64,000 bases of DNA from CAUTUX01 sp963542015 (GTDB taxonomy: Bacteria > Bacillota > Clostridia > Christensenellales > CAG-917), in assembly GCA_963542015.1 (NCBI GenBank), contig CAUTUX010000004.1, positions 1 to 64,000 of the forward strand, read 5' to 3'. How positions within the stretch are numbered: position 1 is the first letter of the stretch; every line of letters starts with the position of its first letter. Shown here one piece after another: positions 35,401-42,799 of this stretch. The notes beneath the pieces are model-generated. The model was not told where the DNA came from. It was given only the letters and a program-made list of their open reading frames with translations, and did not search any database. Position numbers and translations under genes: made by a program.

Positions 35401-36774
35401 TTAAGCAGTATGATATTTTTTTGACTTAATCAGCAATAAATTCAAAAAAGAGCTAAGTGGCAGATTCGCAAATAAAACAGCTGGGATTATTATACATTCA
35501 AACCGATGATATTTATCAGCAATTTTAATTTCAGGAACAAAGAAAGCAATGATTACTGAAGCTCCAATTAAATTTAAAGAAATAATGAATCGTAATAATA
35601 ATGATAATTTAAAGTTAAATCTATCACGAACTCTTTTATGAGGATTAGCTAGATATATAACAATTGGCGATAGTGCAAGTATCAAAGAAATGATTGATAC
35701 TGGCATAAAATAAACATAGCTTATGTGCTTATATAGCGAAACCCAAAATACAGCTAATTCAATGGCAACAATTGCAAAAAATATAAAGCTAAGATCTCTT
35801 TTAATTCTATTTACAAATAGGAAGTTTAAGTCATAAAATTCTGATGAATTCTTTTTATTATATGCTCTTAATTTAAATCCATTTGCGTAGAGATCGGTCT
35901 TAATATCAGTATGAAATGTTTCAGACAGATCTTCTTCATCAGCATCAATTTCAAATTCCTTATTGTTTAATTCCTGATAAAAATCCTTGTAATTAGACTG
36001 GGATTTTTCATATTCATATTGAGCAGTTTCATCACCAAAAGTTTTTAAATTATCTAAAGTTTTACGAGGCTTTACTTTATTAACTTTTGCTGATTCTGGT
36101 TCTTTTTCTGTTTCAGCCTTCAATTTTTTATATAATTCTAAAAGTGTCAACTTTGGAGTATTACTACTTGGTATATCAAGATCATCAATAGTTTTTGGTC
36201 CTTGTTTAGATTCAATATAAATAGGCTTCTCAATTTCAACTATTTTTTCTTGAATTACTGGTTTAATAACCTCTTTCTCAATGTATACTGGTTTTTCTAC
36301 CTCAACAATTTTTTCTATTATTTTATCCTTATAAATAATTTTTGGCTTTTGCTCAGGATCCTTTTCTTTTTTTGTGTATGGTCTTAATTCAGTTGGATCA
36401 AATGGAGGAGTCTCGTGATTTAAATTAAATTCGTCAGAAGAAACAAGATTATCAAGTATTGTCCTTGAAAATCTATATTTTTCTTTTTCTTTTTCTAAAT
36501 ATTTTCTACCTTCTTCGGTTAGTTTGTAGTAGCGTCTTTGAGCACCACTTGTATCTTTTGCATCACCAAGCACTGATGAAACTAGACCCTCTTCCTCAAG
36601 TCTATTTAGTTTATTATATACAGTTGCTGATTTTAGTTTGTAAACACCAAGCGTATTTGTTTCAATTTGTTTTAAAATGTCATATCCGTAGCCACCGTTT
36701 TTTGCAAGAGTATTTAATATTATTGTGGTAACATTACCCCTAATAATATCACTATTTACCGACGACATATCCAT
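35401..36774 (-). CDS. membrane-integrated PadR-type regulator
   Basis: A 457-aa protein. Residues about 9-95 are a PadR winged helix: GGYGYDILKQIE, KLKSATVYNKLNRLEEEGLV and the wing RRYYKLTEEGRKYLEKEK. PadR proteins are normally about 110-200 aa and soluble. Here the domain is followed by a charged linker with a repeated KPVYIEKEV/KPIYIES element (about 140-190), a low-complexity acidic region, and four predicted membrane helices (about 328-347, 353-376, 391-412, 426-449). It would place a DNA-binding domain at the membrane. No SD precedes ATG 36774; the -10 box ends six bases before it. Target and signal unknown. Confidence 0.75.
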   Translation of the reverse strand: MDMSSVNSDIIRGNVTTIILNTLAKNGGYGYDILKQIETNTLGVYKLKSATVYNKLNRLEEEGLVSSVLGDAKDTSGAQRRYYKLTEEGRKYLEKEKEKYRFSRTILDNLVSSDEFNLNHETPPFDPTELRPYTKKEKDPEQKPKIIYKDKIIEKIVEVEKPVYIEKEVIKPVIQEKIVEIEKPIYIESKQGPKTIDDLDIPSSNTPKLTLLELYKKLKAETEKEPESAKVNKVKPRKTLDNLKTFGDETAQYEYEKSQSNYKDFYQELNNKEFEIDADEEDLSETFHTDIKTDLYANGFKLRAYNKKNSSEFYDLNFLFVNRIKRDLSFIFFAIVAIELAVFWVSLYKHISYVYFMPVSIISLILALSPIVIYLANPHKRVRDRFNFKLSLLLRFIISLNLIGASVIIAFFVPEIKIADKYHRFECIIIPAVLFANLPLSSFLNLLLIKSKKYHTA

Positions 36775-36780
36775 GTAGAA

Positions 36781-36810
36781 AGTATATATTTTAAATTACT
36801 TTAAAGTCAA
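36781..36810 (-). promoter_or_regulatory. PadR-like gene promoter, predicted leaderless, with palindrome
   Basis: Minus strand: -35 TTGACT (36810-36805), 18-bp spacer, -10 TATACT (36786-36781), six bases to ATG. The palindrome ACTTTAAAGT (36798-36807) overlaps the -35 and could be an operator. Confidence 0.6.
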
Positions 36811-36863
36811 TTTTATAATCTAATAGAAAGAATTCTCTATTATAAAAAACGCCATTATTTATA

Positions 36864-37928
36864 CTAATCTTCTGGTTTATTTGTAAAATCAATTAATTCT
36901 GCGGCATCTCTACGCTTTTCTTCATCTGTAGCGACATAATGTTTAACTGTAGTATTTACATCTTTGTGTCCAAGTATGTCCGCTACAAGATAAATATCAC
37001 CAGTTTTTGAATATAAATTTGTTCCAAAAGTAGAGCGTAGTTTATGAGGAGTAATATTTTTTAAAGGAGTAACAATTTTTGCAAATTTTTTCACTAAGTT
37101 TTGAATTGCCCTTGGGCACATGCGTTTTTTTTGTAGTGAGAAAAACAGTGGATCTGTGTTACCATTTACTAATTCAATATCTTTTTGGATTGACATCCTT
37201 TCGTTGTTAATATAGGTTTCAAGCAAGTTTTTAACGACATCATTAAAATATAATATTTGCTCATCTCCGCCTTTTCGCTTAACTTTAAATTGTTTTTGTT
37301 CAAGATTGACATCATCAATATTTAATCCTACACATTCACTGATACGTATGCCTGTGGATAGTAGAAGAGTAATTAACGCTAAATCTCTTTCTTTTGTTTT
37401 CACGGCAGAAGCATATTCTCTATTAGTTAAGCCTTTCCCGAATGTAACAGTTTCTATTAAATCGCTAGCTTCATCTTCTTTTAATCTAATAATTTCTTTT
37501 TTGTGTAGTTTAGGATTTTTTACTTTGACCCCAACATTTTTAGAAATTTTCTCCTTATTATAAAAATATGCCAATATGTGTCGAATACTAGATAGTTTTC
37601 TCGATTTACTAGCTTCTTTGTTTGTATGGTTAATTCCATCTTTATCATAAAAACTAAGATAGGATAAAAAACTCTCAATATGTGAAATTGTAATCCTTTC
37701 TAGGTCCGAAATTGAGAACTCTTCAACTCTGGTCGCTTTAAAAATAAGAATGTTTTCATGTAAATAAGTAAAAAAAGTTTTTAAATCATGAGCATAATTT
37801 AGTCTTGTTAATGTTGAAGTGCTTTGTTCAATACCAACAAAATATTCGGTACAAAAATAGGGGAGCTCATTGAGAAGTGTTTGAATTTTTTTTATGTTAT
37901 TGATGTCTCGTTCTTTGTAATAATCCAT
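36864..37928 (-). CDS. tyrosine recombinase, XerC/XerD-like
   Basis: A 354-aa site-specific recombinase. An N-terminal SAM-like core-binding domain is followed by the catalytic domain with Arg in STGIRISECVGL, Lys in VKRKGGDEQ, HxxR in TPHKLRSTFGT, His in LGHKDVNTT and the nucleophile Tyr in KHYVATDE. All six catalytic positions are intact. The domain layout fits a chromosomal XerC/D-type protein, but no attachment site or mobile element boundary is visible around it, so its substrate is unknown. It may be the only Xer, as in XerS/XerH species, but this cannot be judged from one window. No SD; extended -10 box six bases before ATG. Confidence 0.88.
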   Translation of the reverse strand: MDYYKERDINNIKKIQTLLNELPYFCTEYFVGIEQSTSTLTRLNYAHDLKTFFTYLHENILIFKATRVEEFSISDLERITISHIESFLSYLSFYDKDGINHTNKEASKSRKLSSIRHILAYFYNKEKISKNVGVKVKNPKLHKKEIIRLKEDEASDLIETVTFGKGLTNREYASAVKTKERDLALITLLLSTGIRISECVGLNIDDVNLEQKQFKVKRKGGDEQILYFNDVVKNLLETYINNERMSIQKDIELVNGNTDPLFFSLQKKRMCPRAIQNLVKKFAKIVTPLKNITPHKLRSTFGTNLYSKTGDIYLVADILGHKDVNTTVKHYVATDEEKRRDAAELIDFTNKPED

Positions 37929-37934
37929 ATTTCA

Positions 37935-37940
37935 ATATTA
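37935..37940 (-). promoter_or_regulatory. extended -10 of the recombinase gene
   Basis: Minus strand TGT-TAATAT (TAATAT at 37940-37935), six bases before ATG 37928. No clear -35; the TG extension could compensate. A leaderless transcript is predicted. Confidence 0.4.
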
Positions 37941-37977
37941 ACACATATAAAAGCTGTTTGTAGATATGTAGGTATAT

Positions 37978-37983
37978 TATAAT
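37978..37983 (+). promoter_or_regulatory. -10 box of the GNAT gene
   Basis: A perfect TATAAT ends six bases before ATG 37990, with only a weak -35 (TGTTTG, 37955-37960). No SD is present, so a leaderless message is predicted. Confidence 0.45.
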
Positions 37984-37989
37984 TGCAAT

Positions 37990-38568
37990 ATGGAAATAAG
38001 AAAAATTACAAAAAATGAACTTGATGTTACTGCAAAAAAATTCACAGAATTCTTTTATGAATATAAAGCGTATGACTATTTTATAAGCAGCGAAAACAAA
38101 TTTAATAAAATGTACAATATGTTTTTGTATGAATTGTATCCAACATACAAATTTACATATGTCTTTGGAGATTTTAAAGGATTATGTGTAATGCAAAAAC
38201 CTGGGGATAAAGATGTTAAAAACTGTTACAGAAAAGATTTCATTAAACAGTTGCTCAATATAATTCCAAAAGATGAAATTGAAAGAGTTAAGAAATATAT
38301 TAAATTCGCAAAAGAAATTGCTAAAAAATATTTTAATGAATCTGAAGATTGTTATGTAAGGAACCTTGGCGTGGATAAAGAATGTAGAGGAGAAGGAATA
38401 GCAAAAAAAATGGTTGAGATATTGTCAAAAGGTAGAAATGTTTATCTAGAAACTCATGACAAAAACAACATTTTAATATATAAAAAAATGGGATTTGAAC
38501 TTGTCCATGAAGAGCCATTTGCTGAAAATGTAATCCATTATTGTCTTAAAAAGTATTCTAAAAACTGA
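37990..38568 (+). CDS. GNAT-family N-acetyltransferase
   Basis: A 192-aa acetyltransferase fold. The acetyl-CoA-binding motif A is CYVRNLGVDKECRGEGIAKK (R/Q-x-x-G-x-G/A form, about residues 119-138), followed by VYLETHDKNNILIYKKMGFE, the typical motif B. The first half has no recognisable substrate signature. Family members acetylate proteins, amines or antibiotics; the substrate cannot be inferred. Divergent from the recombinase gene, sharing a 61-bp intergenic region. No SD. Confidence 0.8.
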   Translation: MEIRKITKNELDVTAKKFTEFFYEYKAYDYFISSENKFNKMYNMFLYELYPTYKFTYVFGDFKGLCVMQKPGDKDVKNCYRKDFIKQLLNIIPKDEIERVKKYIKFAKEIAKKYFNESEDCYVRNLGVDKECRGEGIAKKMVEILSKGRNVYLETHDKNNILIYKKMGFELVHEEPFAENVIHYCLKKYSKN

Positions 38569-38626
38569 GTATTCTATATTTAGCCAATATTTAGAGTTCT
38601 AAAATAAACATACATCAAAAATAAGA

Positions 38627-39163
38627 TTATTTGCGTAATTTTCTTGGAATTTTAACAAAATTACTAATAAAATACTCTCTTTTTATTAAATTTGACTTAA
38701 TTAAAGCATCCTTAAGAACCAAAATAAACGGTATACCAGCAAATAAAATCACAATACTTTGACTGGTAAATATTTCGAGAAATGCTATCCAATATACTGT
38801 TTCTTGATCTAAGAATAAGAATATAACTGGAACTAATAGGGCATTAATTATTATAGGTGGCATTGCTGCAAGATAAATATTTTTTCTCAAGTGACGTGTT
38901 AAAATTGCTGCAATTGAACTGGCAAATGTGCCTATGACAATATCTACTGCACCATATGGAGATAGTAGATTTGAAAACATACAACCAAACATAATGCCAG
39001 GGACGCCTTCTGGTAGGAGAACTGGAAGTAATGTTAATACTTCTGATAAGCGGAATTGTAGTGGTCCATATGCTAAGTTAACTAATGATAAAATAAATGT
39101 AATAACGAAATAAATTGCGGCTATAATGCCAGAACGAGCGATCGCTCTTATGCTTTTTTCCAA
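38627..39163 (-). CDS. queT: queuosine precursor ECF transporter S component QueT
   Basis: Substrate-binding membrane subunit of an energy-coupling factor transporter for preQ1 or other queuosine precursors. The 178-aa protein has five or six membrane helices; the segments AYGPLQFRLSEVLTLLPV and GCMFSNLLSPYGAVDIVIGT are typical of QueT. TTG 39163 (MEKSIRAIARSGIIAAIYFV) is chosen because the riboswitch and SD GAGGTG lie just upstream; the frame open to 39241 runs through the riboswitch. The preceding preQ1-I element strongly supports the function. The shared EcfA/EcfT subunits are not in the window. Confidence 0.92.
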   Translation of the reverse strand: MEKSIRAIARSGIIAAIYFVITFILSLVNLAYGPLQFRLSEVLTLLPVLLPEGVPGIMFGCMFSNLLSPYGAVDIVIGTFASSIAAILTRHLRKNIYLAAMPPIIINALLVPVIFLFLDQETVYWIAFLEIFTSQSIVILFAGIPFILVLKDALIKSNLIKREYFISNFVKIPRKLRK

Positions 39164-39169
39164 AATACA

Positions 39170-39206
39170 CCTCGGTTTTTTAATTAGTTGGGTTTCCGAC
39201 ACCAAC
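39170..39206 (-). promoter_or_regulatory. preQ1-I riboswitch of queT
   Basis: Minus strand: P1 stem GTTGG (39206-39202) / CCAAC (39191-39187), 10-base loop TGTCGGAAAC, then tail TAATTAAAAAACCGAGG. Loop CGG can pair with tail CCG (39175-39173) to form the P2 pseudoknot next to the SD GAGG. The loop C directly before the 3' P1 strand matches the ligand-pairing C17 of the Bacillus subtilis aptamer, and the A-rich tail matches too. Ligand binding would hide the SD and lower translation of queT. Confidence 0.8.
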
Positions 39207-39291
39207 GAAAGTATACTAACATGATAACCAAGGTACGGCAATTATTTTTTATATATTCAGATATCATATATAATTTTTTCAGAGGTAAATA

Positions 39292-39756
39292 ATGAATTTA
39301 GATATTAATAGAGATTTAGATGTCGCATTTAGTACTGGAGCATTTCTTGTATCTGGCGATAATGTTATGACTGTTAGTTGGGGATTTGTTGGCGTAATGT
39401 GGGGTAAGAAAATTTTTATTACTCCCGTTAGAGAGTCTAGATATACTAAGACATTTATTGATAAAAATAATCACTTTACAATCAGCATTCCAGAGAAAAA
39501 TACTCTGCAAAAAGCAATTTCAATTTGTGGAACAAAGAGTGGGCGTGATTGCAATAAATGGGAAGTCGCAAATATTGAAAAGCAACAAGCAAAACAACTT
39601 GATGAAAGTGTGGTAAAAGGATGTTCAAAGTATTTCGAATGTAGAGTTTTATATAAAATGCAAATGAAAGATATACCTTTAGAAGGTTGTGAAAAATTCT
39701 ACCCTACGAAAGATATGCATACACTGTACTTTGGCGAAATAATAGAGGAATATTAA
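39292..39756 (+). CDS. flavin reductase-like FMN-binding protein
   Basis: A 154-aa split-barrel FMN-binding protein (Flavin_Reduct/flavoredoxin type): GAFLVSGDNVMTVSWGFVG, then GKKIFITPVRESRYTKTFID and NHFTISIPE are typical. Family members bind FMN and transfer electrons to flavins or other acceptors. SD AGAGGT before ATG. Separated by five bases from a small gene of unknown function. Confidence 0.8.
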   Translation: MNLDINRDLDVAFSTGAFLVSGDNVMTVSWGFVGVMWGKKIFITPVRESRYTKTFIDKNNHFTISIPEKNTLQKAISICGTKSGRDCNKWEVANIEKQQAKQLDESVVKGCSKYFECRVLYKMQMKDIPLEGCEKFYPTKDMHTLYFGEIIEEY

Positions 39757-39761
39757 AATTT

Positions 39762-40016
39762 ATGAAAGCTTGGGCAAAAGTAATGCAAAAAGATAAAATA
39801 TTTAAAGATATTGTCTATGATGGTGTTGCAAAAATAAATTATGAGAATATATTTAAAATGCTCAAATTTGCATGCGAAAAGCTTGATTTGTCTTGCCCTG
39901 TGCTTTTAGATTCTCAAATAAAACATATGAAGCAATTTAGACGATTTGCATTTTTGCCTGATGATTTTATGGAACCTGTAGACTTTACAAAGTTTGAAAT
40001 AGAAATATACAAATGA
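39762..40016 (+). CDS. hypothetical protein
   Basis: I do not recognise this 84-aa protein. It is soluble, with Cys-containing ACEKLDLSCPVLLDSQIKHM in the middle and DDFMEPVDFTKFEIEIY near the C-terminus, and no membrane segment. It starts five bases after the flavin reductase-like gene and its TGA overlaps the ATG of mazG by four bases, so it is translated with its neighbours. The tight packing argues that it is real. Confidence 0.65.
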   Translation: MKAWAKVMQKDKIFKDIVYDGVAKINYENIFKMLKFACEKLDLSCPVLLDSQIKHMKQFRRFAFLPDDFMEPVDFTKFEIEIYK

Positions 40017-41059
40017 GAAAAGAAATAATTAAATTTTTAGAAAAAGAAAACCATACAGATATTAGAATTCTTAAGTATAGCGATAATATTGAGCTTGAAT
40101 TTTCAATGGATAATATATTGTTTGAATGCACTTCAGAATATATTAACGAACTTATCGCCAGACAAATTAACTTTAGGCGAATTTCTGATGACATTGTATT
40201 TATAGCGAAGACACAATTAACTTCTCGATACAGTTACACATTTAATGATTTAGAAGAAATTATGAAAGTTCTCAGAGGGGAGAATGGTTGTGCGTGGGAT
40301 AAAGTACAGACACATCTTAGCATTAAGAAAAATTTAATTGAAGAGACATACGAATTAGTTGAAGCTATAGATTTACAAAATAAAGAGATGATGCAAGAAG
40401 AAATTGGAGATGTGCTTTTACAAGCAGTTTTCCATGCAACAATTGCTAGAGATGAAAATGGATTTACTATTAAAGATGTGCTAAATGAACTGTGTAACAA
40501 ACTGATTTCACGACATACACATATTTTTGGTTCAGATAAAGCTACATCTTCGCAAGAAGCACTTAATTTGTGGAACAAAGCTAAGCTAGTTGAAAAAGAA
40601 CAAAGAAGTGATACAGATAGAATGTTGCAGCTGTGCAATACTTTACCAAGTCTTATGTATGCAAATAAATCGCAAAAGATAGCTGCAGATTCAAATTTTG
40701 ATTTTATAACTAACAAAGAAATTATAGAAAAAATTCAAGAAGAAATAACTGAATTTTTAGAAGCAAGTAGAGAAGAAAAAAATATAGAAGGTGGAGACAT
40801 ACTGTTTTCTGTAGTTAATTTACTAAGGAAGAACAAGGTTGAACCTGAAACTGCACTAAGACTTGCAACAGAAAAATTTATAAAAAGATATATAATTTTT
40901 GAAAAATTTGCCTTAAAAAAATATAGTAAAAAAATATCAGAATTAGATATGGATAAATTAAATAATTTGTGGAATGAGATTAAATCGAAATATTCTTTAA
41001 TCCTGAATAAAATGTCATTTAAAGAAGTTGCAAATTTGGAAATTAATGAAAATAGGTAA
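40013..41059 (+). CDS. mazG: nucleoside triphosphate pyrophosphohydrolase MazG
   Basis: Hydrolyses NTPs to NMP and pyrophosphate, cleaning nucleotide pools. 348 aa: an N-terminal domain of about 75 residues that I do not recognise, then two MazG units. The first has the complete motif LIEETYELVEAID (EExxE) with EEIGDVLLQAVFHA; the second has IQEEITEFLEASREE and GGDILFSVVNLLRK and is more diverged. In YabN-type proteins an N-terminal methylase domain occurs; here the extension is too short for that. ATG overlaps the upstream stop, and the 3' end overlaps dusB by 14 bases. Confidence 0.88.
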   Translation: MRKEIIKFLEKENHTDIRILKYSDNIELEFSMDNILFECTSEYINELIARQINFRRISDDIVFIAKTQLTSRYSYTFNDLEEIMKVLRGENGCAWDKVQTHLSIKKNLIEETYELVEAIDLQNKEMMQEEIGDVLLQAVFHATIARDENGFTIKDVLNELCNKLISRHTHIFGSDKATSSQEALNLWNKAKLVEKEQRSDTDRMLQLCNTLPSLMYANKSQKIAADSNFDFITNKEIIEKIQEEITEFLEASREEKNIEGGDILFSVVNLLRKNKVEPETALRLATEKFIKRYIIFEKFALKKYSKKISELDMDKLNNLWNEIKSKYSLILNKMSFKEVANLEINENR

Positions 41060-42005
41060 TATAGAATTAAAATCCAATATTTTTGCAGCACCAATGGCTG
41101 GATATTCTGAAGCAGGATATAGATATCTTGCAGGCGAATCTGGTGCTGGTCTTACATACACTGAAATGATTTCGGCTAAGGGAATTGTATATGGCAGTGA
41201 AAAGACATTTCAATTGCTTTATAAGTCTAAAAAAGATAACAATAAAACCGCAGTTCAGATTTTTGGTTCAGAACCAGAATTCATATATAAAGCTTGTAAA
41301 AGTGGTGTATTTGAGAAATTTGAAATAATAGATATCAATATGGGATGTCCTGTTAGAAAAATTGTGAACAATGGGGATGGATCAAAGTTACTTGAAAATC
41401 CAAAACTTGCTGGAGAAATTGTTCGTGCTGCAATTGAAGGGAGTAGAAAGCCTGTTACGGCAAAAATACGCAGTGGCATTGATTCAAGCGATGTACTTGC
41501 ATACGATGTCGCTCTTGAACTTGAAAAAGCTGGATGTAGTGCCGTTACGATCCACCCAAGAACTAGAGTACAAATGTATCAAGGCACAGCGAATCATGAA
41601 ATAACCAAAAATCTTAAAAAACTTTTAAAGATTCCTGTTATTGCAAATGGAGATATTAAGGATAAGGATTCATTTGAAAATATAAAGAATAAAACAGATG
41701 CTGACGCATATATGGTGGGAAGAGCTTCGTTAGGCAACCCAGGAATATTTTCTGAATTATTAAATAAAAATGAAACCATTAGCAAATATGATGCAGTACT
41801 TGAACATATTGCAGTGTTGAATGAATATATGCCACAACACATTATTCTAAATCTAATGAAATCAAATCTCTGTTTTTATTTAAAAGGATTAAACAATGTT
41901 AAAGAAATTAAGATGAAGGTAGTTAGTTTGAATAATTATCAGGATATGATGTTGTTAATAAATAATGAATTAAAAAATTACTTTATAAAACTGTCTTATC
42001 TTTAA
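41046..42005 (+). CDS. dusB: tRNA-dihydrouridine synthase
   Basis: FMN enzyme that reduces uridine in the tRNA D loop. AAPMAGYSEAGYR, GADINMGCPVRKI-type segment IDINMGCPVRKIV with the catalytic Cys, VTIHPRTRVQMYQG, and VIANGDIKDKDS plus YMVGRASLGNPGIF are present. 319 aa from ATG 41046 (MKIGNIELKSN), which matches family starts; an in-frame TTG at 41028 lies further inside mazG. The subfamily (DusB versus another Dus) is assigned by general resemblance. Confidence 0.9.
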   Translation: MKIGNIELKSNIFAAPMAGYSEAGYRYLAGESGAGLTYTEMISAKGIVYGSEKTFQLLYKSKKDNNKTAVQIFGSEPEFIYKACKSGVFEKFEIIDINMGCPVRKIVNNGDGSKLLENPKLAGEIVRAAIEGSRKPVTAKIRSGIDSSDVLAYDVALELEKAGCSAVTIHPRTRVQMYQGTANHEITKNLKKLLKIPVIANGDIKDKDSFENIKNKTDADAYMVGRASLGNPGIFSELLNKNETISKYDAVLEHIAVLNEYMPQHIILNLMKSNLCFYLKGLNNVKEIKMKVVSLNNYQDMMLLINNELKNYFIKLSYL

Positions 42006-42050
42006 AAATACATAAAAATATGATATTGTAACTTAAAGCCAAGGAGGAAT

Positions 42051-42623
42051 ATGCATAATTATCAAAAGCCAGGCGTTGTATACGGTAAAAGATTTTTTGA
42101 TGTATTATTTAGCTTTTTAGGAATTCTTTTAGCTTTGCCAATTATCTTAATTTTAATAATCCTAGGTTTAATATTTATGGGTGGTCATCCATTTAGTAAA
42201 ACAGTAAAAATCGGTAAAAGTGCCAAAACTTTTAAAATGTTCTTATTCAGAACAAAAAAACCTAAAAAACAAAGAGATGACACCATAATTAGTGAAGAAG
42301 AAAGATTAAGTGGGTATGGTAAATTTTTAAAAAAGACCAAATTATATAGAATTCCATTACTCTTTCATATATTAACGGGAGAGATGAGTTTTATAGGACC
42401 TGAAGCATTAAATGCTAACCAAGAAAGTTTGGTTGTTGGGAGACATCAAGCAAGATGGTTTGTTCGTCCTGGAATGAAATCAATAAAAGATACTATCAAA
42501 AATGAAAATCTTGAGTGGATTGATAAATTGAATCTTGAACTCTTATATGTTGATAAGATTTCAATGTCATTAGATTTGAAGATTTTATTTAACACTGTAG
42601 ATATAAATATTAAGGGTGTTTGA
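42051..42623 (+). CDS. bacterial sugar transferase (phosphoglycosyl transferase) homologue, catalytic dyad missing
   Basis: A 190-aa monotopic PGT-type protein: N-terminal KRFFDVLFSFLGILLALPII re-entrant helix, KMFLFRTKK corresponding to YKFRTM, and GEMSFIGPEAL followed by RWFVRPGM, corresponding to GEMSLVGPRP and VKPGITG. In active enzymes the second helix reads TSLDELPQL, where Asp-Glu is the catalytic dyad; here it is TKLYRIPLL, so both acids are lost. It is transcribed alone with SD AGGAGG and no other glycan genes nearby, so it may be a non-catalytic paralogue. Region 42624-42736 after it is AT-rich with no gene seen. Confidence 0.8.
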   Translation: MHNYQKPGVVYGKRFFDVLFSFLGILLALPIILILIILGLIFMGGHPFSKTVKIGKSAKTFKMFLFRTKKPKKQRDDTIISEEERLSGYGKFLKKTKLYRIPLLFHILTGEMSFIGPEALNANQESLVVGRHQARWFVRPGMKSIKDTIKNENLEWIDKLNLELLYVDKISMSLDLKILFNTVDINIKGV

Positions 42624-42736
42624 AATAAAATTTCAGTAAATTATTATCACAAAATATTATTGCTTAAATTAATAAAATTAAGAGTAATTCTTTTATTTTT
42701 TCTACTTTGAAAAACCCAGCGAAAATGCATATTGGT

Positions 42737-42765
42737 TTGCTATAAAAAAACGCATTTGTTATACT
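42737..42765 (+). promoter_or_regulatory. ppdK promoter
   Basis: -35 TTGCTA (42737-42742), 17-bp spacer, -10 TATACT (42760-42765). Confidence 0.75.
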
Positions 42766-42799
42766 CATTGACAGTAAATAAATTTTAGGAGGAATTTCA

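Noticed and set aside
37929..37989. dif or attachment site beside the tyrosine recombinase gene
   Set aside because: The 61-bp intergenic region holds two -10 boxes but no convincing 28-bp dyad with 11-bp arms.
36864..38568. Mobile element carrying the recombinase and GNAT genes
   Set aside because: No terminal repeats, relaxase, phage or plasmid genes or compositional break are visible around them.
39164..39241. N-terminal extension of QueT
   Set aside because: The extra residues are encoded by the riboswitch and do not resemble the family; TTG 39163 has a proper SD.
40234..40716. Long minus-strand open frames opposite mazG and others (for example 14094-14435, 19643-20014, 47324-47743)
   Set aside because: They are antisense shadows of well-conserved genes, with no SD and no family-like sequence.
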